DNA of 64,000 bases from JANQTF01 sp041741415 (lineage in GTDB: Bacteria > Bacteroidota > Bacteroidia > J057), in contig JBGSKC010000036.1 of NCBI GenBank assembly GCA_041741415.1, positions 310,001-374,000 of the forward strand. Direction: 5' to 3'. The first letter of the stretch is position 1. Every line of letters begins with the position of its first letter. Both the position numbers and the translations under genes were made by a program. The notes beneath the pieces were generated by a model. It was not told where the DNA came from, ran no database searches, and saw only the letters and a program-made list of their open reading frames with translations. Shown piece after piece: positions 24,975 to 33,606 of the stretch.

Positions 24975-27872
24975 ATGCGCTTTTCTCTGGCACTTCCTTT
25001 CCTGTTGCTCATGTGCTGCCTGAGTGGCATCGGTTCTTCTTTATGGGCCACCCACAACCTTGCTGGCCAGATTACTGCCGAGCAGGTGGACCCTGCCTCG
25101 CCCAACCGCTATCGGCTTACTCTCACCACCTACACCGATCCTGCTCCCGCAGGGGTGGACCGCTGCTCAGCAAACATTGAAATTTACAGCGTTCAGGATG
25201 GCCCAAATGGCCCTATCTACACCCTTGTGACCATCCTCGAAGCCATTCCCCGTTCCAATGGCCCCATCCAGAACCCGCTTCCTTCGGATTGTACCCTCCC
25301 GCCCGGTGTTGCACGAAATGGAATTCCTGTAAAAGGCAGCATCAAGGAAAATTTCTACGTCACGGAGTTTGTCTTTCCCGGCCCGGGCCGATACCAGCTT
25401 CGGTATTATGATTTGGCACGCCTTGAGGATGTGAAAAACATGGACAATTCCAAAGAGCTCACCTTTTATGTAGAGACGCTGCTGTTCATTACCCCTCCCA
25501 TTATCGGGAACAACAACACGCCCATTCTGCTCAATCGCCCGCTCGACGATGCCTGCCTCGGAAAACTCTGGACCCACAACCCCGGCGGTTTTGATGCCGA
25601 CGGCGACAGCCTCGTGTACTACTTATCGCCCTCCCTTCAATACGACCCACCCAACATTCCCCCCTCCCCTACCACCAACTACCGGTTTCCCAATGATCCT
25701 ATCTTTGGGGTAGGAAACATCTTTGAGATGGATTCCCTCACCGGTCTTGTCACCTGGGAGGTGCCCGCCGACCTCGGGATCTACAACTTCGCCTATGTGG
25801 TGGAAGAATGGCGTGACGGCGTGCTGCTGGGGTATGTGCTGCGCGACATGGCCGTGGAAGTGATCGACTGCGAAAACAACCCACCCATCATCGAAACCAT
25901 TACCGATACCTGCGTGTATGCAGGCGATGTCCTCGAATTCGGTGTCAGAGCCTGGGATCCCGACCCGGTTGATTCGCTGTATTTTCAGCTGAATAACGGT
26001 GCTCTCGGCAATAACGGACCGTTTTCACTCACTACCAACCCCGCCATTATATTTGGCACCATCACCGACCCTATCCCCGGTAATCAGGTTGGATTCAGCA
26101 GCCTGCCCGTTTCCACCCGAAATAACGGTATCGGCCAGCCGGTGGACACAGTGATTGGAACTGTGCGCTGGCAAACCGATTGCGACAACATCAGGAAGTC
26201 TAAGTATCAAATCGACTTCTATGCCACCGACAACCGAAATTATTCCCTGCCCAATGTGGTGGGAAATACAACCCTCTCTGCCAACAAGGTCGTGATCATC
26301 AAGGTGGTGCCGCCTCCGCCCACCGACCTGGTTGCAGTCAAAGGCTCCCGCACTGTGACCCTGAGCTGGGCGCCGACCTTTTGCTCCGACCGCGTGGTGG
26401 GGTACAAAGTGTACCGGAAAGTGGATGCAGGCAATTTTATGCAGGACACCGTTTGCTGCGAAATGACACCTGATCAGGCAGGCTTTACCCTCATTGCCAC
26501 AGTGAACGGCTGGACCAACACCAGTTATGTGGATTCGCTGAAGGATTTCACGGACATTTTCGGGAAAGAAATCTGCTATGTGGTAACGGCAACCTACGAC
26601 GACCAGAACAACCCCGACCTGCCCATCCTGGAAAGCTGCGCCACCAACCTCGCTTGTGTGGACATTGAGGTTGACGGGCTGTACCTCACCAACGACAGCG
26701 TGGCGGTGACAGATCCTGTGAACGGAAGCATTTTTGTGAGCTGGTCCCTGCCTGAAATCGATGAATTTTACCCCGGCCCCTACACTTATCGACTGTATCG
26801 GGCCAACAACAATAGCTTTCCGGCCATTCGCATCGCAGACCTCGCTTTCCAGGACACGACCTACCTCGACGAAGGCCTGAACACCGTGATTCGGGGCTAC
26901 AATTACCGGGTGGAAGTATTTGATGGCCTCGGCCAGCGGATCCCAGTGACGGAGAATGAAAATATCGGCTCCTCGGTTTATTTAGTTAAAAGTCCGGGAA
27001 ACAATGCCATCACCCTCACCTGGAGCGAGTATGTGCCATGGGCCAATGACAATTATGAAGTGTATCGCTCCGAAAATGGCGGTCCTTTTGCACTCGTCAC
27101 CACCGTGGCAGGCACCGGCAACACCACCCACAGCTACCTGGATGCAGGCCTGAATCCAAACATTGAATACTGCTACTTCATTCGTTCCTTCGGCAGCCAC
27201 AATGTAGACGGCGTCAAGCCCCTGCTGATCAACGACTCCCAGGTAGCCTGCTCCTTTGCCCGCGACGAAGAGCCGCCTTGTCCGCCAACCGTAGAAGCTA
27301 CCGGCGATTGCGAAGCCCGCACCTACACGGTAAGGGTGGTGAAACCTGATCCCGCCTGCGCTGGCGACACAGACTGGGTGACCCTGAAATTTGCTCAAAC
27401 AGAAGCCGGGCCTTACCGGGAAATTCTCCGCCTGCCCTACAACAGCTTTGGCAGCGATACCACTTTCTCCATCACAGGGTCTCAGGGCCAGGATTTTGCC
27501 GGATGCTACGTGATGACTGCGACCGACACGCTCGGCAACGAAAGCAGCATCGGCCAGCCTTCCTGCATCGATTTTTGCCCCTTCCTGGTCATGGCGAATG
27601 TGTTTTCCCCCAACGGCGACGGCATCAACGACGTGCTGCAGCCGGTTGAGTACCAGGACGTGATCCTGAAGCAAATCGACATTTACGACCGCTGGGGGCG
27701 GAAAATGTATGAAACCACCACCAACATTGAGGCCCTCTGGGATGGCAGTGTTTCCTTCAGCAACCGCCCGGCTGAGGAAGGTGTTTACTACTACTACCTT
27801 CGCTACGAAGAGCTCGGGATCAACGGCAACACGCCACGGGAGTTGAAAGGCTGGGTAACGCTGGTGCGATAG
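24975..27872 (+). CDS. Gliding-motility-associated C-terminal domain (T9SS type B) surface protein
   Basis: The ATG at 24975 starts 965 residues with signal peptide MRFSLALPFLLLMCCLSGIG. The N-terminal part (ATHNLAGQITAEQ, PNRYRLTLTTYTD...) is the recurrent first domain of this Bacteroidota surface-protein class; the middle has several Ig/fibronectin-like beta domains (two FnIII-like units near 540-860, for example VTLSWAPTFCSDRVVGYKVYR). The last ~90 residues are a type B sorting domain: NVFSPNGDGINDVLQP, IDIYDRWGRKMYET and GVYYYYLRYEE. Such proteins are secreted by T9SS and kept on the cell surface, often as adhesins. A long in-frame extension upstream to 24639 lies before the signal peptide and is rejected. 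Confidence 0.85.
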   Translation: MRFSLALPFLLLMCCLSGIGSSLWATHNLAGQITAEQVDPASPNRYRLTLTTYTDPAPAGVDRCSANIEIYSVQDGPNGPIYTLVTILEAIPRSNGPIQNPLPSDCTLPPGVARNGIPVKGSIKENFYVTEFVFPGPGRYQLRYYDLARLEDVKNMDNSKELTFYVETLLFITPPIIGNNNTPILLNRPLDDACLGKLWTHNPGGFDADGDSLVYYLSPSLQYDPPNIPPSPTTNYRFPNDPIFGVGNIFEMDSLTGLVTWEVPADLGIYNFAYVVEEWRDGVLLGYVLRDMAVEVIDCENNPPIIETITDTCVYAGDVLEFGVRAWDPDPVDSLYFQLNNGALGNNGPFSLTTNPAIIFGTITDPIPGNQVGFSSLPVSTRNNGIGQPVDTVIGTVRWQTDCDNIRKSKYQIDFYATDNRNYSLPNVVGNTTLSANKVVIIKVVPPPPTDLVAVKGSRTVTLSWAPTFCSDRVVGYKVYRKVDAGNFMQDTVCCEMTPDQAGFTLIATVNGWTNTSYVDSLKDFTDIFGKEICYVVTATYDDQNNPDLPILESCATNLACVDIEVDGLYLTNDSVAVTDPVNGSIFVSWSLPEIDEFYPGPYTYRLYRANNNSFPAIRIADLAFQDTTYLDEGLNTVIRGYNYRVEVFDGLGQRIPVTENENIGSSVYLVKSPGNNAITLTWSEYVPWANDNYEVYRSENGGPFALVTTVAGTGNTTHSYLDAGLNPNIEYCYFIRSFGSHNVDGVKPLLINDSQVACSFARDEEPPCPPTVEATGDCEARTYTVRVVKPDPACAGDTDWVTLKFAQTEAGPYREILRLPYNSFGSDTTFSITGSQGQDFAGCYVMTATDTLGNESSIGQPSCIDFCPFLVMANVFSPNGDGINDVLQPVEYQDVILKQIDIYDRWGRKMYETTTNIEALWDGSVSFSNRPAEEGVYYYYLRYEELGINGNTPRELKGWVTLVR

Positions 27873-27902
27873 TGGGAAGGGCTGTTTTGCTGCAAACAAA
27901 GG

Positions 27903-27941
27903 CTGCCCCGGCAGGTTGAGACACTTGGCCTGCCGGGGCAG
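27903..27941 (+). terminator. Perfect 13-bp hairpin after the surface-protein gene
   Basis: CTGCCCCGGCAGG (27903-27915) pairs perfectly with CCTGCCGGGGCAG (27929-27941) around a 13-base loop, 30 bases after the stop. There is no T-tract on the plus strand. It probably ends or protects the upstream mRNA; its 3' arm lies inside the ribE promoter. Confidence 0.6.
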
Positions 27942-27955
27942 AGCTGTTAGCTTTG
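27925..27955 (+). promoter_or_regulatory. Promoter of ribE
   Basis: TTGG (27925-27928) and a perfect TAGCTTTG (27948-27955) with 20 bases between them. The ribE ATG is 28 bases downstream. No FMN riboswitch is visible. Confidence 0.6.
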
Positions 27956-27983
27956 TGATCCAGACAAACAAGACCTATTATCC

Positions 27984-28610
27984 ATGTTTACAGGAATCAT
28001 TGAGGCAGTTGGAGAAGTCGAAAGCGTGCAGACAGAAGGCGGTAACCGCACTTTCACGATCCGGACCCTGTTTCGCGACAGCGACCCTGTGCGGGTGGAC
28101 CAGAGCATTTCCCACGACGGCGTTTGCCTCACCGTGACAGATGTGCTGTTTCAGGAAGACCGCGAGGTGGTGTACCGGGTAACCGCTGTGGAGGAAACCC
28201 TGTCCAAGACCCATCTCAGCACCTGGACCGAAGGCAGCCTTGTGAATGTGGAGCGCTGTATGAAACTGGGCGACCGGCTCGATGGCCACCTCGTGCAGGG
28301 GCATGTGGATGCAGTGGGTTTCCTGCGGCAGATTGAGGTCCGGGAAGGATCCTGGTACCTGGAGTTCAGTTTCCCGGGCAGTTTTGCCAGTCTGCTTGTC
28401 GGGCGCGGCTCCATCTGTGTCAACGGCGTGAGCCTCACGGTTGCCGATCTCGGCGAGGACTGGTTTGCCGTGACGATCATCCCCTTCACCTGGGAGCACA
28501 CCCAGTTCAAAACCCTGGTGGAGGGCGCGCCGGTTAACCTGGAGTTTGACATCATCGGGAAGTACCTCCTTCGCAAAGCCAGCCTGGAATGGAGCAGCCA
28601 GAACGCATAA
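27984..28610 (+). CDS. ribE: Riboflavin synthase, alpha chain
   Basis: A 208-residue enzyme that dismutates two 6,7-dimethyl-8-ribityllumazines to riboflavin. It consists of two homologous lumazine-binding barrels: repeat 1 begins MFTGIIEAVGEVESV and includes ISHDGVCLTVTDV; repeat 2 begins GDRLDGHLVQGHVDAVG and includes SICVNGVSLTVADL. Length is standard. Other rib genes are not nearby. It overlaps the following Rieske gene by 22 bases, so the two are translationally linked. Confidence 0.96.
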   Translation: MFTGIIEAVGEVESVQTEGGNRTFTIRTLFRDSDPVRVDQSISHDGVCLTVTDVLFQEDREVVYRVTAVEETLSKTHLSTWTEGSLVNVERCMKLGDRLDGHLVQGHVDAVGFLRQIEVREGSWYLEFSFPGSFASLLVGRGSICVNGVSLTVADLGEDWFAVTIIPFTWEHTQFKTLVEGAPVNLEFDIIGKYLLRKASLEWSSQNA

Positions 28611-29032
28611 ACCGGAAGGCCTTTCTGAAGCGCAGCGGGGTCCTGGGCCTCGGGTCTCTCGGGCTGGGAAGTCTGGCGGGCTGCGGCTTGCTGTTTGAGC
28701 GTGAGAAAATGCTGTGTACCGTCGCTGAGCTGGAGGCCGGCGACCCGATTGTGAGAGAGTTTAACTGGGAGGAGGTGCTGGTGACCCGCCGGGCGGGCGA
28801 GGTGGTGATTTTTTCGCTGGTGTGCACCCACAAAAAATGCACGGTGGCCTGGCAGCCCCGGGAGCGGCAGTTTGCCTGTCCCTGCCACGAGGGCCTTTAT
28901 GACGAGGAGGGGGAGGTGATTGACGGGCCGCCACCGGCGCCACTGCTGCGGTTTGTGGCAGAAGTGCGGGGGGAAGAAATCTGGGTGAAGGCGGAGGAAG
29001 CAAAGCGGCCTGAGCGCCAACAGGGAGGATGA
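28589..29032 (+). CDS. Exported Rieske-type [2Fe-2S] lipoprotein
   Basis: A 147-residue protein. The N-terminus is Tat-like (INRKAFLKRSG, then a hydrophobic stretch GVLGLGSLGLGSL) and ends in a lipobox LAGC, so a membrane-anchored, folded-export lipoprotein is likely. The cluster-binding boxes are CTHKKC (about residues 74-79) and CPCHEG (about 92-97); the extra Cys in each box could form the disulfide seen in bc1-type Rieske proteins. The first ATG at 28589 lies inside the end of ribE. No cytochrome b partner gene is adjacent; electron partners are unknown. Confidence 0.85.
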   Translation: MEQPERINRKAFLKRSGVLGLGSLGLGSLAGCGLLFEREKMLCTVAELEAGDPIVREFNWEEVLVTRRAGEVVIFSLVCTHKKCTVAWQPRERQFACPCHEGLYDEEGEVIDGPPPAPLLRFVAEVRGEEIWVKAEEAKRPERQQGG

Positions 29033-29524
29033 GCGGGCCATTGAACCGCCAAAAATGACCAAATAACAGCAGATGGAGCGGGGAGCAGGCGAAGTTGGGT
29101 AGTTTCAATGATGCACAATTGTGGGCACAAGCCCCAATTCCAGATCCCGCGCCCCGTTGTGACTTCCCCGGATTCGCAAAACCTATCCCAACCGTTCTTT
29201 CCTCCGGCTGAGACAGCGGGAGCGGGAAAAAGAAAGCAGCAGCTGAAGAGCTGCTGTTTTTTTTGTGGGGCGAGCGTTCTTAACGCACTGGAAAGCAACG
29301 GGTATATCTTAGGTTGAATACTTCGGCCACGATTTACTTCATAGTTTCAGTACGGCCTGCCGAATCCGTTTTTTTACTTGTCCCCAAGTAACTTTCTTCA
29401 GCAGGGAAGAGACAGAAGCTCATCCGGCTCAGCTTCCTGCTTCGCGGAAGCGCTTGGTGCTTGGGTTATAAGGTGGTCGGTGCGGTCGCGAGCAAGCTGT
29501 TCGGGGGATTGGTTGGACATAGAA
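29033..29524. other. Intergenic region without a supported gene
   Basis: About 490 bases between the Rieske gene and the convergent Fic gene. Apart from the terminator at 29237-29264 I see only short frames with low-complexity, unfamily-like translations. Confidence 0.5.
29237..29264 (+). terminator. Intrinsic terminator downstream of ribE/Rieske genes
   Basis: CAGCAGCT (29237-29244), loop gaag, AGCTGCTG (29249-29256), then eight T (29257-29264). The arms extend by A/T pairing, and the stem is preceded by an A-rich run. Confidence 0.85.
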
Positions 29525-30982
29525 TTAAATTTCACTCGCAATCTGCGCAACGGCTGCCGTCAACACCTGTTCCAGGTATAGACGGATGTTTTTTTCTTTG
29601 GATGCAATCTCCTCCTTAATCGAGATGATGTGGGGTTTCAGATCGAGAGGGAGGGTGGTATCGGCGCTTTCTTCTGCGGCACTTCCTTTGTATTCGAGAA
29701 AGGCCCCTATGGCCAGCACGCTGTCATCATAGCCAAAATGGTGCAGGGTGATCACTAACTCATACTTTTTGTCTTCAAATCCAATTGCGAACACAAAATA
29801 GGCCCGTGGCAGATTCCGGTTAAAAAAGTAGGCATGCTTTTTTGCGTAGCTGACGATTTGCTTGTAGTAGTAGTGCTGACGGGTCTCTTCGTCGGGTTTG
29901 CCGCTGCCGATATAGACGATGAGGTTGCCTTCAAACTCCTGCTCCAGCTTGTCCCTGTACTCATTGAGAAACCGGCTGCACATCTCAAACACGTGCAAAC
30001 GGTTGGCGGCAAGAACAGCCTGAGAATGCTGCTTTGACTGTTGCAGTTTTTGAAAAAGCTTCCCTTTCAATGCGTTGGTAACCTCATTGAGCGAGACTTG
30101 GCTGACTTCCCGGAGATTGAGTGCTTCTTCGATATTTCGTCGCTGAATTTCAGCAAAGTAGGTCACCAGCTTCTGAGGAGAGCCATGATCAGCTTCTTCC
30201 AGTGCCTGAATGTATCTGATTTTAGCCTCTTCCCGGAGTACCGTGATGGGGAAAAAGTTGTACTTGATCAAAATCAGGCTGGCGATGAGACGAACCACCC
30301 TGCCATTGCCATCCTGAAACGGGTGAATGGTCGTAAACGCATGGTGTACCCAGGTGGCGATGATGAGCGGATGCACGTTCTGCTCGCAGAGCTGGTGATA
30401 GATCCCGATGAGCTGGTCCATTTCGGCCTCCACGTGCTCAGGGGGACAATAGAGAATAACCGTCCCGTCCTCCCGGGTGGGGTTATTTTCCCGCTCTTTA
30501 AATTTGCCTCTGAGCAGAGGGATTCTGGTTTTGTTGCCAAACTGATCCCTGCCTTCAGCATGCTCCTGATGACGGGTGGTGAGCTGATGCAACTCCAGAA
30601 TGAAGCCTTTGGTCAGCGGCCTGTTCTCCTTCACCACATCAAAAATGAAATCTACAGCATCCAGGTGATCTTTCAAGTGATGAAAGAGACGCTCTTTGGG
30701 GATGTTGGTATCGCCGTGACTAACCAATGAGGAGACGAAGCCCTCGTTAATCAGCGTTTCCGTCACGCCTTTGTCAATATCATACATCCGCTCCACGATC
30801 CCGGTTTCAATGGCGTGTTTGCGTTTGAGTTTTTCTACAAACTCCTGGTATTCTGTTGAGCTGGCTTGCAGAACCTCTCTCCGAGACAGCCAGGAGGCTG
30901 CGATTTCATCCAATAAAGAGGTATCGCATATCTCCCATTCACTGGAAAAGGAGATATGCTTCCAAAGCCTGAGTGATGCCAT
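29525..30982 (-). CDS. Fic-domain protein with an uncharacterised C-terminal domain
   Basis: A 485-residue protein. The Fic core (about 100-260) has the full active-site loop HPFQDGNGRVVR (about residue 218), which in this family transfers AMP or another phosphate-containing group onto target proteins. The N-terminal helix KHAIETGIVERMYDI resembles the autoinhibitory alpha-inh motif, with the usual Gly/Asn after the Glu replaced by Arg. Residues from about 275 to 485 form a second region not typical of Fic proteins, containing FEGNLIVYIGSGKPDEETRQHYYYKQ and a long amphipathic helix at the end. No antitoxin gene flanks it. Targets are unknown. Confidence 0.85.
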   Translation of the reverse strand: MASLRLWKHISFSSEWEICDTSLLDEIAASWLSRREVLQASSTEYQEFVEKLKRKHAIETGIVERMYDIDKGVTETLINEGFVSSLVSHGDTNIPKERLFHHLKDHLDAVDFIFDVVKENRPLTKGFILELHQLTTRHQEHAEGRDQFGNKTRIPLLRGKFKERENNPTREDGTVILYCPPEHVEAEMDQLIGIYHQLCEQNVHPLIIATWVHHAFTTIHPFQDGNGRVVRLIASLILIKYNFFPITVLREEAKIRYIQALEEADHGSPQKLVTYFAEIQRRNIEEALNLREVSQVSLNEVTNALKGKLFQKLQQSKQHSQAVLAANRLHVFEMCSRFLNEYRDKLEQEFEGNLIVYIGSGKPDEETRQHYYYKQIVSYAKKHAYFFNRNLPRAYFVFAIGFEDKKYELVITLHHFGYDDSVLAIGAFLEYKGSAAEESADTTLPLDLKPHIISIKEEIASKEKNIRLYLEQVLTAAVAQIASEI

Positions 30983-31193
30983 ATCACCTGTTAGTTAAAT
31001 TTGTTCGCTTGTCTACTTGTCTATATGGCGAAACTTTCTGAACCTTAGGCAATATAATCCTTTCTCGCTTGTTCCGCAACCAGGGCAGTTAGGGAGACTT
31101 ATCCCCGACATCCGCACTGCTAGAAACAATATCCCGGCCAAGGCTGCAATCGCCCCTGACCGGGATTTACACAACGATACAAAGCCTTCCCCC

Positions 31194-31838
31194 CTACTCA
31201 TCCATCGCCCCATACCCTGCCGGGGGCGTCAGGCTGAAGAGGCCGTCGTCGGGGGTGGTGGTATCGACTTCGCGGGCGACGAGGTGCAGCAGCAGGCCGT
31301 TTTGTTCCATGTCCATTTCCAGCGGAAATCCCTTGAGGCCCTGGTAGGTGAAGCCGTTGCTACCTGGCTCAGAAAGGATTTCTTCTGTTACCCACATTTC
31401 CAGGGTCTCGCCTTCGGGGGTGGTCACAATGGCTTGCTTCACTTCGTAGCCGGCAATTTCGGCAGTCTCACCGGTGTAGCTGACTTTGTATGCCGCAGAT
31501 TGCTGCTCATTCGCTGCGGCAAGCTCCTGGTCAGTCAGGCGCTTGTACAGCTTCTGGCCCATCATGTTCATCAGCATGAGGCCCTGGTTGGTTTGGGCGT
31601 TGGTGATGACGGTTGTGTTCATCGGGCCCATGTTCATTTCAATCCGGGATAGCTTTCCTTTGTAGGTCAGGGTCAAGGTGCTGTTGGCCATCATGGCGGC
31701 CTGCATAGCGTCGATTTCGTCTGACTCAATTTCCACGTCATACACAATGGTCGCGGACCGAACTGCCTGGGCTTGAGCCATGGAAAGGGGAGCAAACAGG
31801 CAAAACAGCCCCCACAACACTGATTTCATTGATTTCAT
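31194..31838 (-). CDS. Exported DUF4412-like protein
   Basis: The ATG at 31838 gives 214 residues with signal peptide MKSMKSVLWGLFCLFAPLSMAQA. The mature domain (ATIVYDVEIESDE... YKGKLSRIEMNMGPMNTTVITNAQ... GMMGQKLYKRLTDQEL-like order) has the pattern of DUF4412 periplasmic proteins, built of antiparallel strands. Function is unknown for this group. It is unusually rich in Met (for example GPMNTT...LMLMNMMGQ), which could suit metal or redox contact. It stands alone. Confidence 0.7.
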   Translation of the reverse strand: MKSMKSVLWGLFCLFAPLSMAQAQAVRSATIVYDVEIESDEIDAMQAAMMANSTLTLTYKGKLSRIEMNMGPMNTTVITNAQTNQGLMLMNMMGQKLYKRLTDQELAAANEQQSAAYKVSYTGETAEIAGYEVKQAIVTTPEGETLEMWVTEEILSEPGSNGFTYQGLKGFPLEMDMEQNGLLLHLVAREVDTTTPDDGLFSLTPPAGYGAMDE

Positions 31839-32094
31839 GTCGGTGATTTCACGTTCTTGGGGAAAAACATTTTTCCCTGGGTTGAACTTCTGCATTTTTT
31901 ACCGGATGGCGAAACCATCCCTTGCTTTTATTTTTTCCGATACCTGATTGTCTGTATTCGGCGCCTTCGTCAAAAAATTTGCTGCGCAGGGAGCACAATC
32001 AATTTTGTCTATATAGCTGAAAATGAATTACAAATGCCGATCTTTTGAGCTAAATAGCACCGACGATCTTCCAGCATAGACATGGAGCCCGCAC

Positions 32095-32658
32095 GTGATC
32101 GCCCGGATGGCTTCCCACTTCTATTGCACCGCCATGCTTCATGGTTCCCGCATCGTCCTTCGCCCCATGACCCTTCGCGAGCGGCGCACCTTCTTTCAGT
32201 GGGCCACCCAATCCGACGCCACCGAATGGTGGTATGGCTCCCGCTACGGCGACGAAATTCCGAGCTACGAGGTCTTTAAGCTCGACTGGGAAAGGCATTA
32301 CTTCGAAGATGGCCACCCCGACATGGGCCGCTGCTACTCGATTCTGGTGCAGGATCGCGCTATCGGGCAGGTGAACTACAACCCCATTCACCAGGCCGAC
32401 CGCTCCACAGAAATGGACATCCTCATCGCCCATGACCGCGACAAAGGCCATGGCTACGGATCCGAGGCCATTCGGCTGCTGGCTGGCTACCTCTTCGAAG
32501 AGCTCGAAGTGAGCCGCATCCGAATCGAGGTCATTGCCCAAAACCCCCGGGCCATTCACTCCTATGCCAGGGCCGGCTTCCAGGTCATTTACACCTATAT
32601 CCTCAACGGTATCGAATGGAGGGTAATGGAAAGGCTGGCAGATCCCATTCGGGCCTGA
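32095..32658 (+). CDS. GNAT-family N-acetyltransferase
   Basis: A 187-residue frame from a GTG at 32095; ATGs at 32107 and 32134 are equally plausible and the latter starts at the conserved LHGSRIVLRPMT. The GNAT core is clear: substrate segment EMDILIAHDRDKGHGYGSEA, with the acetyl-CoA loop R/Q-x-x-G-x-G/A represented by DKGHGYG, and helix ARAGFQVIYTY. Closest in style to RimJ/RimL-type or SpeG-like acetyltransferases. The acceptor is unknown. The downstream FKBP gene follows after 52 bases. Confidence 0.85.
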   Translation: MIARMASHFYCTAMLHGSRIVLRPMTLRERRTFFQWATQSDATEWWYGSRYGDEIPSYEVFKLDWERHYFEDGHPDMGRCYSILVQDRAIGQVNYNPIHQADRSTEMDILIAHDRDKGHGYGSEAIRLLAGYLFEELEVSRIRIEVIAQNPRAIHSYARAGFQVIYTYILNGIEWRVMERLADPIRA

Positions 32659-32710
32659 ATGGTTTTTTCCTAACTTGCTCCTCCGTTCGCCTATCCAATC
32701 CTTATTTCTC

Positions 32711-33565
32711 ATGTCGGCCTTCCTGCAAGATTTTCTCACCAAGCGCAACAAGCCTTTCTCCGTCTCCGACGATGGCATTTACCACCACATTACCCAGGAA
32801 GGCAATGGCCCACAGGCCAAGGCTGGCGATTTCGTGCGCGTGCATTACCGGGGTACCTTTCTCAATGGCAAGGTGTTCGACAGCTCCTTTGAGCGCGGAG
32901 AACCGATTGTGTTTAAACTCGGCGAAGGCCAGGTCATTGAAGGCTGGGACCTGGGCATTCCCCTGCTCAACCAGGGCGCGGAAGGCCTGCTCTACCTCAG
33001 CCCGGACCAGGCCTATGGCAGCCGCGGTGCCGGAGACGACATTCCACCCAACGCATACCTCCAGTTTGAGGTGAAACTGGTCGAAATCATGGACGAAACT
33101 TCCTACACAACCTGGTCGGAGGAAGAAGACGAACGTCGCAGAAAGATGATTGAAGCCTACATCGAGGAGCGGATGAGCGTGGAGCTTCGGGTCATTGCCA
33201 CCTATGCCGCCGATCACAACCTGCCCTTTCAGATGACCTCCACGGGCTTGTTTTACCTGATTGAGGAGGCGGGAGAAGGTCCTAAACCCCATGTGGGCCA
33301 GTCGGTGACGGTCCACTACACTGGCAGGTTGCTCAATGGCAAAATCTTCGATTCTTCCTATCAGCGCAGCCGCCCCATCACTTTTGAGCTGGGCGTGGGC
33401 CGTGTAATCCAGGGTTGGGATGAAGGCATCGCTCTGTTTCGCGAAGGTGGCAAAGGCAAACTCATGATCCCCTCCCCGCTGGGCTATGGCCCGAGGGCGA
33501 TGGGCGAAATTCCCGCCGAATCCACCCTGCTGTTTGATATCGAGCTGGTGAAGGTGGGTGCCTGA
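32711..33565 (+). CDS. Double-domain FKBP-type peptidyl-prolyl isomerase
   Basis: A 284-residue protein from the ATG at 32711 with two FKBP domains: domain 1 (about 25-140; VHYRGTFLNGKVFDSSFERG, GEGQVIEGWDLGIPLL) and domain 2 (about 180-284; VHYTGRLLNGKIFDSSYQRS, GVGRVIQGWDEGIALFREGG, PSPLGYGPRAMGEIP). The catalytic aromatic and Asp positions are kept in both. A charged linker (about 145-175, KMIEAYIEERMSVELR) joins them. There is no signal peptide, so it is predicted cytoplasmic. Roles in protein folding follow from the family. Confidence 0.92.
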   Translation: MSAFLQDFLTKRNKPFSVSDDGIYHHITQEGNGPQAKAGDFVRVHYRGTFLNGKVFDSSFERGEPIVFKLGEGQVIEGWDLGIPLLNQGAEGLLYLSPDQAYGSRGAGDDIPPNAYLQFEVKLVEIMDETSYTTWSEEEDERRRKMIEAYIEERMSVELRVIATYAADHNLPFQMTSTGLFYLIEEAGEGPKPHVGQSVTVHYTGRLLNGKIFDSSYQRSRPITFELGVGRVIQGWDEGIALFREGGKGKLMIPSPLGYGPRAMGEIPAESTLLFDIELVKVGA

Positions 33566-33606
33566 CGACCTCGCGGTCAGCGATATTTGGTGAATGGGAG
33601 CAGCAG

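Noticed and set aside
29108..29317. 69-codon frame downstream of the Rieske gene
   Set aside because: It runs through the intrinsic terminator hairpin at 29237-29264 and has no family-like features.
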